This document shows, one piece after another, positions 22,449 through 33,835 of a stretch of DNA of 64,000 nucleotides. Made by a program: the position numbers and the translations under genes. The first letter of the stretch is position 1; every line of letters starts with the position of its first letter. Source of the stretch: Artemia franciscana. Lineage: Eukaryota; Arthropoda; Branchiopoda; Anostraca; Artemiidae. Below the pieces are notes generated by a model, which saw only the letters and a list, made by a program, of their open reading frames with translations, was not told the origin of the DNA and made no database searches. The stretch is from contig NW_027062698.1 in the NCBI RefSeq assembly GCF_032884065.1, positions 248,001-312,000 on the forward strand, written 5' to 3'.

Positions 22449-24103
22449 TGCTGAGTTTCCTAGACGCGAAGAAGTTTTTTCATCGGCACCAATTTGGTTT
22501 TCGGGAGAAGTGCTCAACAGAACACGCATGTAATATGCTTCTTCATTTTGTACGACAGTCTTTAGACTTCGGCCTTATCCCTGCGGCAATATTCCTTGAT
22601 GTGAAGAAAGCTTTTGACAGCCTCACACACGAGATACTTATTGGTAAGTTGTCGCATCAAGGCGTTCGTGGAGAAGCTCTGTCCTGGTTTTCTTCATTCC
22701 TAACTGGCCGATCCATTGCAGTTGAAGCTTCTGATGAGCATATTCCAGTCGAATATGGAGTGCCACAAGGCTCAGTTCTTGGGCCATCCCTTTTCCTCAT
22801 ATATGTCAACGACCTCTATCGACTATTTAGCAACCCACGATCTGATTTCTGTTGTCATTTGTGCCAGAAAGGAGATGCTGTGGTTGAAGCCTTGGATACG
22901 CCTGGTCAACATGAAGAACTCTTTGCATTCGCCGACGACACCACCCTGGGGGCTACAGCACCTGATGAATCATCTCTTATCCTCAAGCTACAATTGATGG
23001 CAGAAAATATATATCGTTGGTTTGATGCAAATTTGTTAGCTTTGAATGTAAAAAAATCGTTTCTTCTTATATTCTCCCGCATAGGCAAAAGCTGCCCTAC
23101 AGTGACAGAGCTTAAAACATCTAAGGGATCCATATCCCGCCCAGCTGACCGGTTTATTCGATTCCTTGGGATACTTCTGGATGAAAATCTATCTTTCAAA
23201 CGGCATACTGAGTCAATGAGATTAAAGGTTTCTCGAGGCCTTGGAATTATTCGAAAGCTGAAGCGAGTCTTTCCTTTCTCTATCCTTCGTCTATTATATT
23301 TCTCTCTTATTTACCCTTATTTATGCTACTGCTCGTCAGTGTGGATGTCAACATTTCCATCTGTACTTACACCTTTACATAATCTCCAACTGAAAGCAGC
23401 AAAAGTTCTTCAGTCTACCACCCATATTTCTGTTGAACTTCTGAAGATTAAAGATATTCATACATTACACCTCTCTTTCATTGCGTTTCAGTATTTCCGT
23501 GGAGACCTTCCATCAAGTTTTTCCGGGCTTTTTGAAATTGTTCGAATTGTCAGTCCTTATGAAACTAGAAACAAGGATGATGTGCTAGTGCCATCCACCC
23601 CTGCAGTGCGCTCGGACTTTGGTCTGATAGTTGCTGTCGGACGTGCCTGGAATTCCATTCCTGTTGGGATTCGACGGTCCTGTACCATAGGATCCTTCAA
23701 GAAACGGTTGAAGAATTTTTTAATAAAAAAAAAAATAAATTAAATTATAATATTGATCAGTTATTTATATTGTTTAGTTATCAAGATTTAATTTATTTAT
23801 TTAATTATTTAGATTGAATTTATTTATTTAGATTTGGATGGTGTGAGTGTTGGATCCTCGGTGTATAGGCTATATATATTTTTTTTTAATTTTTTTTTGT
23901 AAGTAGGTGGTGCGGAGACCGGTTGTACTCGGGTGAGGATTGGTGAGTAGATTCTAAATATATTTTAAGTGTGAATTTAATTAATAGTTATTTATGTTTT
24001 GTTTTGTTGTTTTTTTTCCCAAATAACGGGCCATTGAGCCCTTTGGGATATTTTTTGTTTATAAATGGATGGATATTGGTAATAAAAGGAACTTGAACTT
24101 GAA
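22449..24103 (+). pseudogene. 5'-truncated LINE with open RT frame (431 codons)
   Basis: The frame 22448-23743 is open without stops. It begins inside the RT domain (HRHQFGFREKCSTEHA), so the fingers and the endonuclease are missing. Motifs: FLDVKKAFDSL (about residues 48-58), YGVPQGSVLGPSLFLIYVNDL (block C), FAFADDTTLGA with the catalytic FADD at 22928-22939, LNVKKSFLLIFS, FLGILLDENL, and the C-terminal GRAWNSIPVGIRR with SFKKRLKNFL. These are typical of Jockey/CR1/L2-group ORF2. A 350-bp 3' UTR ends in the tail ggaacttgaacttgaa at about 24085. The first ATG is a chance start. Inserted in an inverted copy of the dispersed repeat. Confidence 0.9.
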
Positions 24104-24600
24104 TAGGGTGACTTAGGAGGAAAATGAGCGTGGAAGGGGGTCAATTAAAAATGGCACAAGAGTTTTTGATTTCCGATCAAACGAGCCTTCTTCCAATCTT
24201 ATTCGATTACTGGTTCGATATGATAACACATGAAAAAACAAAATAAAAAAACAATTAAATAAATATGCGTCCGATGACAAAAAAAAACAAAAACAAAATG
24301 CAAAATACAGTACGGTTTTCTAGTATGCTGAATCTGATAGTGTGATTTTCATTAAGATCCCTAGACATTTTAGGGTGTTTCCCCCTTTTTCAAAAATTCG
24401 GCAAATTTTCCAGGCTCGTTACTTTTGTTCGGTACCATTAATTTTGACGATTTTACATATTATGAATAAGAATCAAAATCTGATTCTTTCGATGTATCTA
24501 TTGCTATAAAGACTGTTTTTTAGTTTGGTTACTACTGAGGCGCATCAATCCTTACTTACAGTTCGTTGCCATGAACTGTTTGATTAATTTGACCGCATAA
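24104..24600 (-). repeat. Dispersed repeat, inverted, right of the LINE insertion
   Basis: Resumes with 'gggtgacttaggaggaaaat' and 'gagcgtggaaggggg', the reverse complement of the 'ctcccacgctcatttttcc' part, and ends with the complement of 'cagttcgtggtaa' near 24580. Confidence 0.75.
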
Positions 24601-25084
24601 ATGCAGACAACCGGCAGACTTGACGAATAAAACTAGTAGATGAAAACTCGTATTTAATTCGGGAAAGAGCCTAAGAATTCGTTAATGATTAAGCTAATGA
24701 ATAAATTAGTCCCGAGACAGGATCGTGAATTTTTTTCGATGAAAGAGTAAAACAGTTCTTTCAGTTTAGATTTACATACAATCTTAAATTTTTAAAAAAA
24801 ATACATTTATCTATTTTTAAAATATATTTTTTTTTTAAATACATATTCATAATGTATTTTAATGTTTGTGTGACTTTAGTAATACTGTGCATACAAACCA
24901 CTTGCATTTGTTTTTATTTATAATGTTTAGTCTGTGAAAAGCGACTTCCCCTAATTTTACCTTGCTCTTTGAACCGCAGAAATGAAGGCAAAAGACGTAT
25001 TTACAAATACAACTAGTATGAACAATAATATAAATAAACCATCTTCTAGGAGGAAAAAAATAGTTTTCAAAAAAAGATTATAAA
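24601..25084. other. AT-rich intron sequence, no gene seen
   Basis: No motif or splice-bounded exon recognised; short T and A runs only. Confidence 0.5.
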
Positions 25085-25500
25085 GGGTATTCATAAAATA
25101 CGTCTATATAAAGGCAACATTTTGGAATTCTGAAGGAGTTGTACTTGTAGACTTTTCAAAAAACTTTCACTGGAACCTATTACGTAGAAGCTATGAAGAA
25201 ATTTAAAGCAGAATAAGCTAAAAAGCGTCCAGGAAAGCTCCACCGTGGAATCGTCTTCTAATACGAAAACGCCACAGTGTATCCTTCACGCGAAACTTTG
25301 GGAAAATTTCGGAGAGCTTTCCTGCCACATCCACCTTATAGCCCAGATCTACCCCATTTGAATTTTCTCTGTCAATGCTAAAAGAACGGTTGAAAGGCGT
25401 CCACTTCAGTCAAAATCCTTCCACTTCAATAGCAGCGATGAAGCAAAACAAGCAGCAAAAATATGTCTCATAAAAAGGGTTCCAAATGTCTTCAAAAAAG
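25085..25500 (+). pseudogene. mariner (Tc1/mariner) transposase relic
   Basis: Two in-frame pieces resemble mariner transposase. 25117-25157 reads TFWNSEGVVLVDF. From 25223 a second frame reads KRPGKLHRGIVF, a stop, YENATVYPSRETLGKFRRAF and LPHPPYSPDL (25322-25351), followed by PHLNFLC. LPHPPYSPDL is the signature before the third catalytic residue of the DD34D triad. Here the second Asp (usually in QDNAP) is Glu and the third (usually APSD) is replaced by Asn, so the enzyme would be dead even without the stops. About 400 bp remain; no terminal inverted repeats were identified. It lies in the second protease intron. Confidence 0.75.
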
Positions 25501-25939
25501 GAAGCACCACTTACAAAAGTGCGTGACCTCGATGAGGCTATGTTAAAAATGGATCAAATGCATCAGAAAGGTTAATAAGGAATCACAAAATTCCCCGTAT
25601 TTTCGAATGCCCCACGTAGGATCTAGCATAAATTTCGGTAGCCCCTTACAGATCCTTTCTTTAAGTAGAAACAGAAGAAATATAGTAATATCAGGGAAAA
25701 ACCCTCACCTTGTCTTATCCAGCATCTGGAAATGTTCCATCGGGAGTTCTTTGTATATCAAGTGACTCTTCAGTGGAATGAGGAAGTACACTGTTATGCT
25801 CTTCTTTTTTGCTGCTTCACATGCATTAGAATTAAAGGGAAACAAAACTAAAACTATTACATTCCAATTTATGCAACCCAAAACCCATCTATAACCTTAG
25901 ATATCTTTAGACGAATAAATTAATTCCATCATCTTTCAG

Positions 25940-26104
25940 GGCGACAGCGGTGGACCACTCATTGCCTCCACTCGCTCCGGATCATATGAATTGGTTGGCA
26001 TCACAAGTTTCGGTGATACCTGTGGCTCCTCCTTCCTGCCGGGCGTTTACACCCGAATTTCAGTATTCCTTGAATGGATGACATTAGTCATGGCCCATAT
26101 ATGA
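25940..26104 (+). CDS. Trypsin-like serine protease, terminal exon with catalytic Ser
   Basis: Acceptor atctttcag ends at 25939; phase 0 joins the previous exon as DTCE-GDSGGPL. The catalytic Ser is the AGC at 25946-25948. Then YELVGITSFGDTCGSS and LPGVYTRIS, the usual SWG..C / PGVYTRV segments with Phe in place of Trp215 and Gly at 216 and 226, so the S1 pocket is open and trypsin-like. The C-terminus FLEWMTLVMAHI forms the last helix, ending at TGA 26102-26104. Length and motifs fit a normal S1 domain end. Together with 10473-10693 and 15493-15683 this gives about 190 residues of the domain. Confidence 0.9.
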   Translation, partial: GDSGGPLIASTRSGSYELVGITSFGDTCGSSFLPGVYTRISVFLEWMTLVMAHI

Positions 26105-26749
26105 CAGCTATAGGACTATCATGAAAATTAAGTTATTTTGTATATTATAAATTTAAATTGCGTATATTAGATGCAGTCATTTCTATGCGTTCTATTATAA
26201 ACGATAGGAGCACTTCTAAAGTTCCATCACAAATTGAGAAATTCAAAGCCTTATTAGACAAAGGGGCTACACAATTTTTTTTCTTTCTTTCACGAAAACT
26301 ATATTGTTCAAAAACTGTTTTTAGCGAATTCGAGGAAAAATAAAAGACCAGCTATTATCATAAATCTAATATCACAAGTTTAGTTTCAATATCAGAACAA
26401 AATGGCACCAAAATGTATTTCCTAGCAATTTTTGGATTGCGACAAAGGTTTCTTTTGGCTCATATTATATCATTTTTTCAAAATAACATAAAACAAAGAC
26501 GTAAATTAACATGATAAAGCTACATTTGCATTTTCTAACTATTGGACCGCACTATAATTTTTTCAGAAGCTAAAAGATTATTTGCTACACAACATTGTTC
26601 GTTTAGCTTATTTTTTCAATCCTTGGAATGTTAGTTATGCAATGCTTCAGCTCTTTCTCAGAACCAATTTTGAAACATGCTATTGTACAGTATCTATGTC
26701 TGAAGTACACCATTTGAGAACCCTTTATATCATTACACTTTTTGGCATA
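26105..26749 (+). other. 3' region of the protease gene
   Basis: No coding signal. AATAAA at 26339-26344, 235 bp after the stop, is a candidate poly(A) signal; others are possible in this AT-rich text. Confidence 0.4.
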
Positions 26750-28045
26750 TTCAAACAGTTCGTGGTAATGAAATGTAGGAAGGAGCAACCCGGCTCAATA
26801 GTAACCGAAACTTTAAAAAACAGAATTTTGATACCAATAGTTACATCAAAATAATCGCATTTTAATGCTGATTTTAAATATACAAGTTTCATCAAGTTTA
26901 ATCTTACCCACCAAAGTTACGAGTCTTGAGAAAATTTGCCGTATTTTAGAAAATAGGAGGAAACACCCCTTAAAATTGATAGAATGTTAACGAAAATCAC
27001 ACCATCAGATTCAGCGTATCAGAGAACCTGATGGTAGAAGTTTCAAGCTCTTATCTGCAAAAATGTGGAATTTTGTATTTTTTGCCACAAGACAGATCAC
27101 GGATGGGTGTTTATTTGCTTTTCTTTTTTCGTTTTTTTTTCCATGGGTGATCGTATCGACCCAGCGGTCGATACGAGAGGGCTAAACTTTGACCAGTGTT
27201 TACATATAGTAATGGTTATTGGGAAGTGTACAGACGTTTTCAGCGGAGTTTTTTGGTGGAGGGCGGGGGTTGAAGGGAGGGATTTATGAGGGGGAGCTTT
27301 CCATGGAGGAATGTTTCATGGGGGAAGGGAATTTCCATGAAGGGGGCGCAGGATTTTCTAGCATTTAAAAAAAATGAAGAAAAAGATGAAAAAGTTTTTT
27401 TTAACTGAAAGTAAGGAGCAGCATTAAAACTTAAAACCAAAAAAAAATATTACGCATGTGAGGGGTTCACCTCCTCCTAATACCTCGCTCTTTACGCTAA
27501 AGTATGTTTAGTAATTTCAACTATTTATTCTACAGCCTTTGTGATTCAGGGGGTCATTCTTAAGGAATTGGGACAAAATTTAAGCTTTATTATAAAGAGC
27601 GAGGTATTGACGAGGGGGCAATCCCCCTCATATACATAGTGAAAACATACGAATATAGAAGTCCGTTATGTAAGTTAATTCGTAAGTTACATATATTTTT
27701 ACTAATAAAAATGTTTGCAAAATTAAAAGTTCAAGTTGCCTTTTTAAGTAACCAAAAAATTGGAGGGTAACTAGGCCTCCTCCCACGCTCCTTTTTTTCT
27801 CAAAATCGTCCGATTAAAACTATGAGAAAGCCATTTAGCCAAAAAATAAATTAATATGGAAATTTCCAAATATGCAATAGCAAAAATCAAAACATGCATT
27901 AATTCAAAAACGTTCAGAAATGAAACAAAAAAACAAGTTTTTTTAACTGAAAGTAAGGAGCGACAGTAAAACTTAAAACGAATAGAAATTACTCCGTATA
28001 TGAAAGGGCTATTCCCTCCTCAACACCCCGCTCTTTACCTGGCTG
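26750..28045 (+). repeat. Dispersed repeat family, longest copy
   Basis: The most complete copy: begins 'ttcaaacagttcgtggtaatg', runs through 'caatagttacatcaaaataa', 'cacaccatcagattcagcg', 'gggggcgcaggattttctag', a head-to-head palindromic module (27400-27660), 'tggagggtaactaggcctcc' and ends with another 'gtaaggagcgacagtaaaac' module at 27950-28040. No open frame above 90 codons and no protein motif. Confidence 0.8.
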
Positions 28046-30489
28046 TTTTCTCTTCTCTAGCCTTCCATGAATAAAAACACGATATTCAAGAAACCAGGAT
28101 GCACTTTTTAGACTACTTATGTAGAAACCATCTAATCATCCTCCCCACGAGGTCTTTAGAGTACTTGCATCTAAGATACAAAATCTAAATGCCACAATTC
28201 CAATACATTATTATATTCAATTGCTATCATATAAAATTATGTATGATATAATATAAATACAAATTGATAGTATGGCATCTAAAAACACTACGTGCCTCAA
28301 TTGTCCCTTATAATGTTATAAAATACATATAGATCATATCAGCAAGTATGTATAACAAAATATTCTTTTATTTCCTTAAAAATAAAATTATAATACAAGA
28401 TAACATCTAAAATTAACCGACAGAGTATTATGTGTCCTAGAAGATACTGAAAGAAAATAAGGGTAAAACTGGAAAGATTGTATAGCAACTAAATCAGACA
28501 ACAATGATAACTAAGTCAAGTGCGTTAAGAGAAACTATGGCAGGTCTTAACAGAGTGGTGAAAGTACTAGGTATAGAGGAAACTGAAGCGATTCGTAGAT
28601 AAGTATTATAGAAAAGCTAAAATGAATATTAAATCTAGGGAATCAGGGGTTAATGACTGATAATGAAATTATAGGGGGGTTGAGACTATTCGTAAACGGG
28701 TACTATCATCTCTCAGAGACACCTGCAATGAAAATGCAAAAAGAGGATCGCCAGCGATATATATGTGTATTTTCCCAGCCAAAAAAGAAGACAAAATGAC
28801 GAAAAAAAACCTAAAAAGAATCTGAGGATATGATACAAAATATCGTGCTGAGGTAGGTCTACAGAAGAATATGAATAAAATAAGCAGTATTTCTTAGATA
28901 AGAATTGGCTAAGAGTATTCTTAGAAGTAGGCGGAATAAATGATATTTCAAACATTTTATAATAGGAAAGACGTCGCTTCCAGTCTACTCAGCAAAAAAA
29001 TAGCCCAAAAAAATTTAGAGTCTGATGACCGTTCAAAAAAGCCCGAGAAAATAAGTAAAATGTCTATTTGCTTGCGAATTCATTCAAATACCCTTGCATT
29101 AAAAAAAAAACCAGATCACAGCTTTAATAAACCCGGGTAGTGATTTTTAAAAAGGTATTTCGTGGTCATTGTTCACATTGCTTGCAAAAAATAGATAAAC
29201 CCCATGAGATATCACTATTTAAACTATTATGCATTCACATTCTATGCAACAATATGAACTTCTATGCAAATTCTATGAATTTGAAATCATTTTTCGGTTT
29301 CAAATCAATTTTCTGAAGTTTGTTTTACGTTTTAAATCATAATTCATATCCTTGTGGCCAGTTCCTTAAATATCTTGTACACGATCCGAGTTGAATTCCA
29401 ACACAAGCCGGTGTTTATTTAGAACTATTCTAATATTAGTAACAATTAATTTTTAAGCACCACAAACAAAATCAAGTAGTAGGACACCACAAGCGTCGCT
29501 TGCAAGGGTGCGCTACAAGAATAAAAAATAACAAAATGAAGTGTATAACTATCTTTTACAGCGTATACTTTCAATTAATTTGCACATATTTCCCAAAATT
29601 CAGGACTTACATAGGATTTTGAAACAAAATGAAAGCGTTGGAAATGAGAACAAAAGGAAAGCACAGTTTGACAGTGAAGTAGGCAATGTCCTGTAAGAGA
29701 TTACAGATCTTCAAATAGCAGATTTTGGACAGGGCACATTTCTGGCAGACAGCCAAACCCTACAAATGTTGGATTCATATCTGGTAATCAAAAAAAAAAA
29801 AAAAAAAGTTTTGACTATTGAAAATATTATCTCCTAATACGGCTAAAAGTATATCGCTTCTTTTAATAGACTGGGTTATATGCATTTAATGGTCTAGGAC
29901 AAAAAAAAAAATAATTAATTATTCTTTTATTTGAGTTTCATTTGAAAATCGGGTTCAATGGTTGATCAATAAAAAGTACTTTTTATGAGTAAATATTTTT
30001 GTATCTTAAATTAAGTTTTTCAACCACGGTTATACCTAAAATCGCCACTCCTTAGTTTTAGACAATATGGCTAAGTGTATTCTTCAGAAATATTGCAAAC
30101 ATATCCATGGTGTTTTGCAAAAAGGGCCTAAGTCCATGAATAGAAATTATCTTATATATGAAAAATCTGTAAGCAACCCCCTTCCTACTACCCCTGCCTT
30201 TTCGAAGAAAATTTGACAGTTGATTTTCTAAAAATATTTAGGTTTTAATCACTAAGTTTTAAATATTTAAGTTTTAATCACTTTGCACTTCTGTTGGAGG
30301 ATTTAATTCGTGGGAAAGTTCTAACATCGCTCTTTACTTTCATATAAAATTTTTATTTTATTTACTTTCAATTACATAAAATTTATTTTTATTTCAAGTT
30401 TATTTTAATTTAAATTTGTATTTAATTTAAAACAGGATATACATTCATAAAATTATTCTACAACAGAGATACGATCCAAAAAAGGACAA
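28046..30489. other. AT-rich intergenic sequence between convergent genes
   Basis: No gene recognised on either strand. A-runs at about 29790-29806 and 29900. Open frames at 28713-29140 show no known motif. Confidence 0.5.
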
Positions 30490-31215
30490 TCTCATACAGC
30501 CACATGTTCACCCTTTTTATGACAGCTTTAGCTGTACTTTCCACGTTTCACAAAACTTCTCTTTGGACTCTTGTCAATTCAAAAGACATATATGAAAAAC
30601 ATATTCATGTGAAACATATGAAAAACATGTATGAAAAAACATATTATGGTACATGTACACCCTTTTAATGACAAGTTTAGCTGTACTTTCCATGTTTCAC
30701 AAAACTTTTTTTTGGACTCCTGTCGATTCAAAAGACACATATGAAAAACATATTCATGCGAAACATATGAAAAACATGTACACATATGAAAAACATATTT
30801 GAAAAAACATATTACGGTACATGTACACCCTTTTAATGACAAGTTTAGCTGTACTTTCCATGTTTCACAAAACTTCTTTTTGGACTCTTGTCGATTCAAA
30901 AGACATATATGAAAAACATATTCATGTGAAACATATGAAAAACATGTACACATATCAAAAACATATTTGAAAAAACATATTATGGTACATGTACACCCTT
31001 TTAATGACAAGTTTAGCTGTACTTTCCATGCTTCACAAAACTTCTCTTTGGACTCTTGTCAATTCAAAAGACATATATGAAAAACATATATTAAAAAACA
31101 TATTATGGTACATGAAGACCCTTTTAATGACAAGTTTAGCTGTACTTTCCATGTTTCACAAAACTTCTTTTTGGACTCTTGTCGATACAAAAGACATATA
31201 TGAAAAACGAAGGTT
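30490..31215. repeat. Tandem array, about 125-168 bp unit, five copies
   Basis: The word ttagctgtactttcca recurs at about 30528, 30677, 30845, 31012 and 31136. Each unit also has 'cacccttttaatgacaag', 'tttcacaaaacttct', 'ggactcttgtc.attcaaaagacatat' and a variable stretch of 'atgaaaaacatat' words that explains the length differences. The open frames crossing it are consequences of repetition. Confidence 0.92.
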
Positions 31216-32927
31216 TTGTTCTGTTTTTGTGTCGCGTCCATAAAGGGTGGCTTCATTGATTTTAAAGATTTTCTTTGTAAATACAAAAATAGGGGGCTCC
31301 GAAAATGAAAACTCAGTTCTGTGGCATTTTGCAAAAAGGGCCCAAGTCCATTTTTTTTCCCAAAATGAGTAAAGCATATGGTTTGAAAAAGTTCAAAGAG
31401 ATATACTGACCGGGGCATTCAAAATGGACTTATCTTTAACCCTGACTGAGTTATAAATTGTTCTAAAAGGGCGTAAAAGATAGCATAAATCCCTTATCTT
31501 CTAAGTAACGAACAATTCAGCAATTTGGATGCGAATTTCCAGCGAATTCCGATTGGAAAGTTAACTAAGAATTAGTCTTTAAAGTTTCAAGTTTCTTAAA
31601 TTATGATTTGTGAGAAAGATTCTTTTGCTGTGCGCTTTTATTTTAATTTTGCTCTCCTGTAAAATTAGAAAAAGTGGAGTTAGGCCTTTTTTGCAAAACG
31701 CCACGGAAATCACTTTTGCAGCTCACCAAAGACAAACCAACTATTAAACTGTATCAAGCATTTAAGAAATAACTTAAAAAACAAAGGCTTAGAATAAGTG
31801 CACATTTGGTTACATAATTAAATAGGCAGAAATAATTATTCCCTTCAGGCATAGAGAGCAGTAGAGTCTAAAGTGAGCTCTTAAAAAATTTCGGTAGTTA
31901 ATTTATATTTGTTGTCTTCAAAATTATGAATCAAAGAGGATAGCCCCTGAAACTCCGATGGTCGTATATTTGAAAGTAAAATTTAGTCACTCAAAGAAAC
32001 ATCTTATGGTGTCAATGGTTTGGCCTATGGTCTTAAACACTTCTAAAATAGCATCCACAAGAAAATTAGATAAATAGGACACCTCCTTGTTAGAGTCCAG
32101 ACTGGCAAGTACTTATTAGTTAACCAGCTCGGGCAAAGAGGAATCCATCCAAACACAACAGGAACAGGTTTCACTGGAAGATGTTAAGCATTACGCAAGC
32201 GGCGTAGGACTTCAAATAAATCATTACTGAAAGGATATGACATACGCACACTTAGCTAGACAACAGACGATGAGAGGGTTAAATTGCACTTACTTAACTG
32301 AATTAGAGCTTTTATAAAAAATAGTGAGGATTGATTGTAGCAAACAAGGTCTTTTAAACTACTACGCGCTCCAACGGGTAATTGTTATTAGAAGTAGTAG
32401 ATTATAGATACAAGTAACGAAAGAAGAAGTTCGAGCCAACTTAATCTAGACTTTAACAATAAGCAACACAGAGCACTCAATCATGTCCTCAGAATACAAA
32501 AAAATTAAATTTCTTAGAATAGTTTTAAAAGCAGCCTAAAAGGGACAAAAGCGAAAGCATGAAATCCTAAATTATGTTATGAATGCAAAAAATAACTCTT
32601 TGGGGGTTTATTAGGAGGTAGCAATTTTAGAAACTATAAAAAGGTGGGATGGATAGGGAGTGACTGCAAATGTCATAGTATAAAGCAGCTTAGAACTGCC
32701 ACGGGTAGTAGTCGTAGTGTAGCATTAGTACATAACGATTTAAACTAATTTAGGGAAACTCCTGAGAATTATAAAAAGAAAGACAAAATGAACTAACATT
32801 CCATGGAATGTAAACAGTCACCGGCACATTTAAACTTCAACTTCAAAACGAAAGGGTAAGACGACGTGATTCAATTTTAAGTATGTTTTCCTACAGGCAA
32901 CTATGACGCTTCAGCATTGAAAAGACT
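31216..32927. other. Probable 3' region of the CLOCK-like gene and intergenic sequence
   Basis: No coding region recognised. On the - strand AATAAA occurs at 32612-32607, about 315 bp after the proposed stop of the CLOCK-like gene, and could be its poly(A) signal. Confidence 0.4.
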
Positions 32928-33038
32928 TCATCGTTGTGAACTACTTTCATTTGAAAAATCTCGAGCGACCATATGGACATCACGCTGAGAATATTGGAGA
33001 TTGTCTGTATCAGGGTCTTCTCTTAGATTAAACATATT
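32928..33038 (-). CDS. CLOCK-like gene, proposed terminal exon
   Basis: On the - strand a good acceptor (polypyrimidine tract tttttttcag, AG at 33040-33039) is followed by 36 codons in phase 0, the phase left by the exon ending at 35902. It reads NMFNLREDPDTDNLQYSQRD at the start and ends NESSSQR-stop (TGA at 32930-32928). The composition (acidic, Ser/Gln rich) fits the rest of the protein. It is short and has no family motif that I know, and another exon could lie between, so this exon is inferred from splice signal and phase. Confidence 0.5.
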   Translation of the reverse strand, partial: NMFNLREDPDTDNLQYSQRDVHMVARDFSNESSSQR

Positions 33039-33443
33039 CTGAAAAAAATATAAATCTAAACAATCTAAACATCTAAACAATCTAAAAATCTAACAATTTG
33101 GTACCATTGCACCTTATGGAATTCAATAATTCTTTAAAGACTTTAATAGAGAGTCAATTGATATTCAATATAAATGAAACCCACCACCAACGATGAAGTA
33201 CATAAAATGGCGCTGGGATAAAAAGTAAACCGGCCGGTAGTGATTCAGCTAATCGTTTTGTGTTAAAAACTCTGTTTCCTCACGCTTTGTTTCTTTTCAC
33301 TTCTCTCATTAACGAGCGTTTTAGACGGAAACATTTCTGCATTGCATAAAAATTGCTTCAAATAACTCTTATGTCTAAGAATGGTAATAAGATTATACTT
33401 TAAAATTGTTGACCGGCAACCTTGACAATAAACATATTCGTTT

Positions 33444-33797
33444 TTGAACATGCTCTATGAACAAGCTCTTTGCAGCACTAAGGACGCTGTTGACACTGTA
33501 TTTCTTTTGACTGAAGCCACTACACTTTTATTTGCTGACGATACAACCTTAACTGGACAACTTGTCAACTCGATCAGCACAGCAAACAGTAAGATATATC
33601 TGAGGCTACACCTAAATTCTCCTGGCTTGACTATAGGCAAGTCAAATTTTACTATTTTTCATGTTCCACAAATCATTATCCTTGGATTCCAGGAATACCA
33701 ACTGAGATGGGAATCATTAAGCGTGCATCTCTTTAAGGGCATTGGTATTTATGGAAATTTATCATTTAATTGCAATGCTAAGGACCTTAAAATGTAA
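33444..33797 (+). pseudogene. LINE reverse transcriptase relic
   Basis: The frame contains TTLLFADDTTLTGQLVNSIS, an RT catalytic box FADD with the usual T-T-L context, then LNSPGLTIGKSNFTIFH, which resembles the downstream 'LxLNxxKTxFxxF' block. The flanking motifs are lost. A small fragment in an intron of the CLOCK-like gene, on the opposite strand. Confidence 0.55.
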
Positions 33798-33835
33798 TCA
33801 CGTAGTTTAGGAATAACCCTGGAGCCTACCATGTT

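Noticed and set aside
28713-29140. Frames on both strands of 66-80 codons
   Set aside because: Phe/Leu- or Lys-rich by composition, no motif and no splice phase fitting either host gene.
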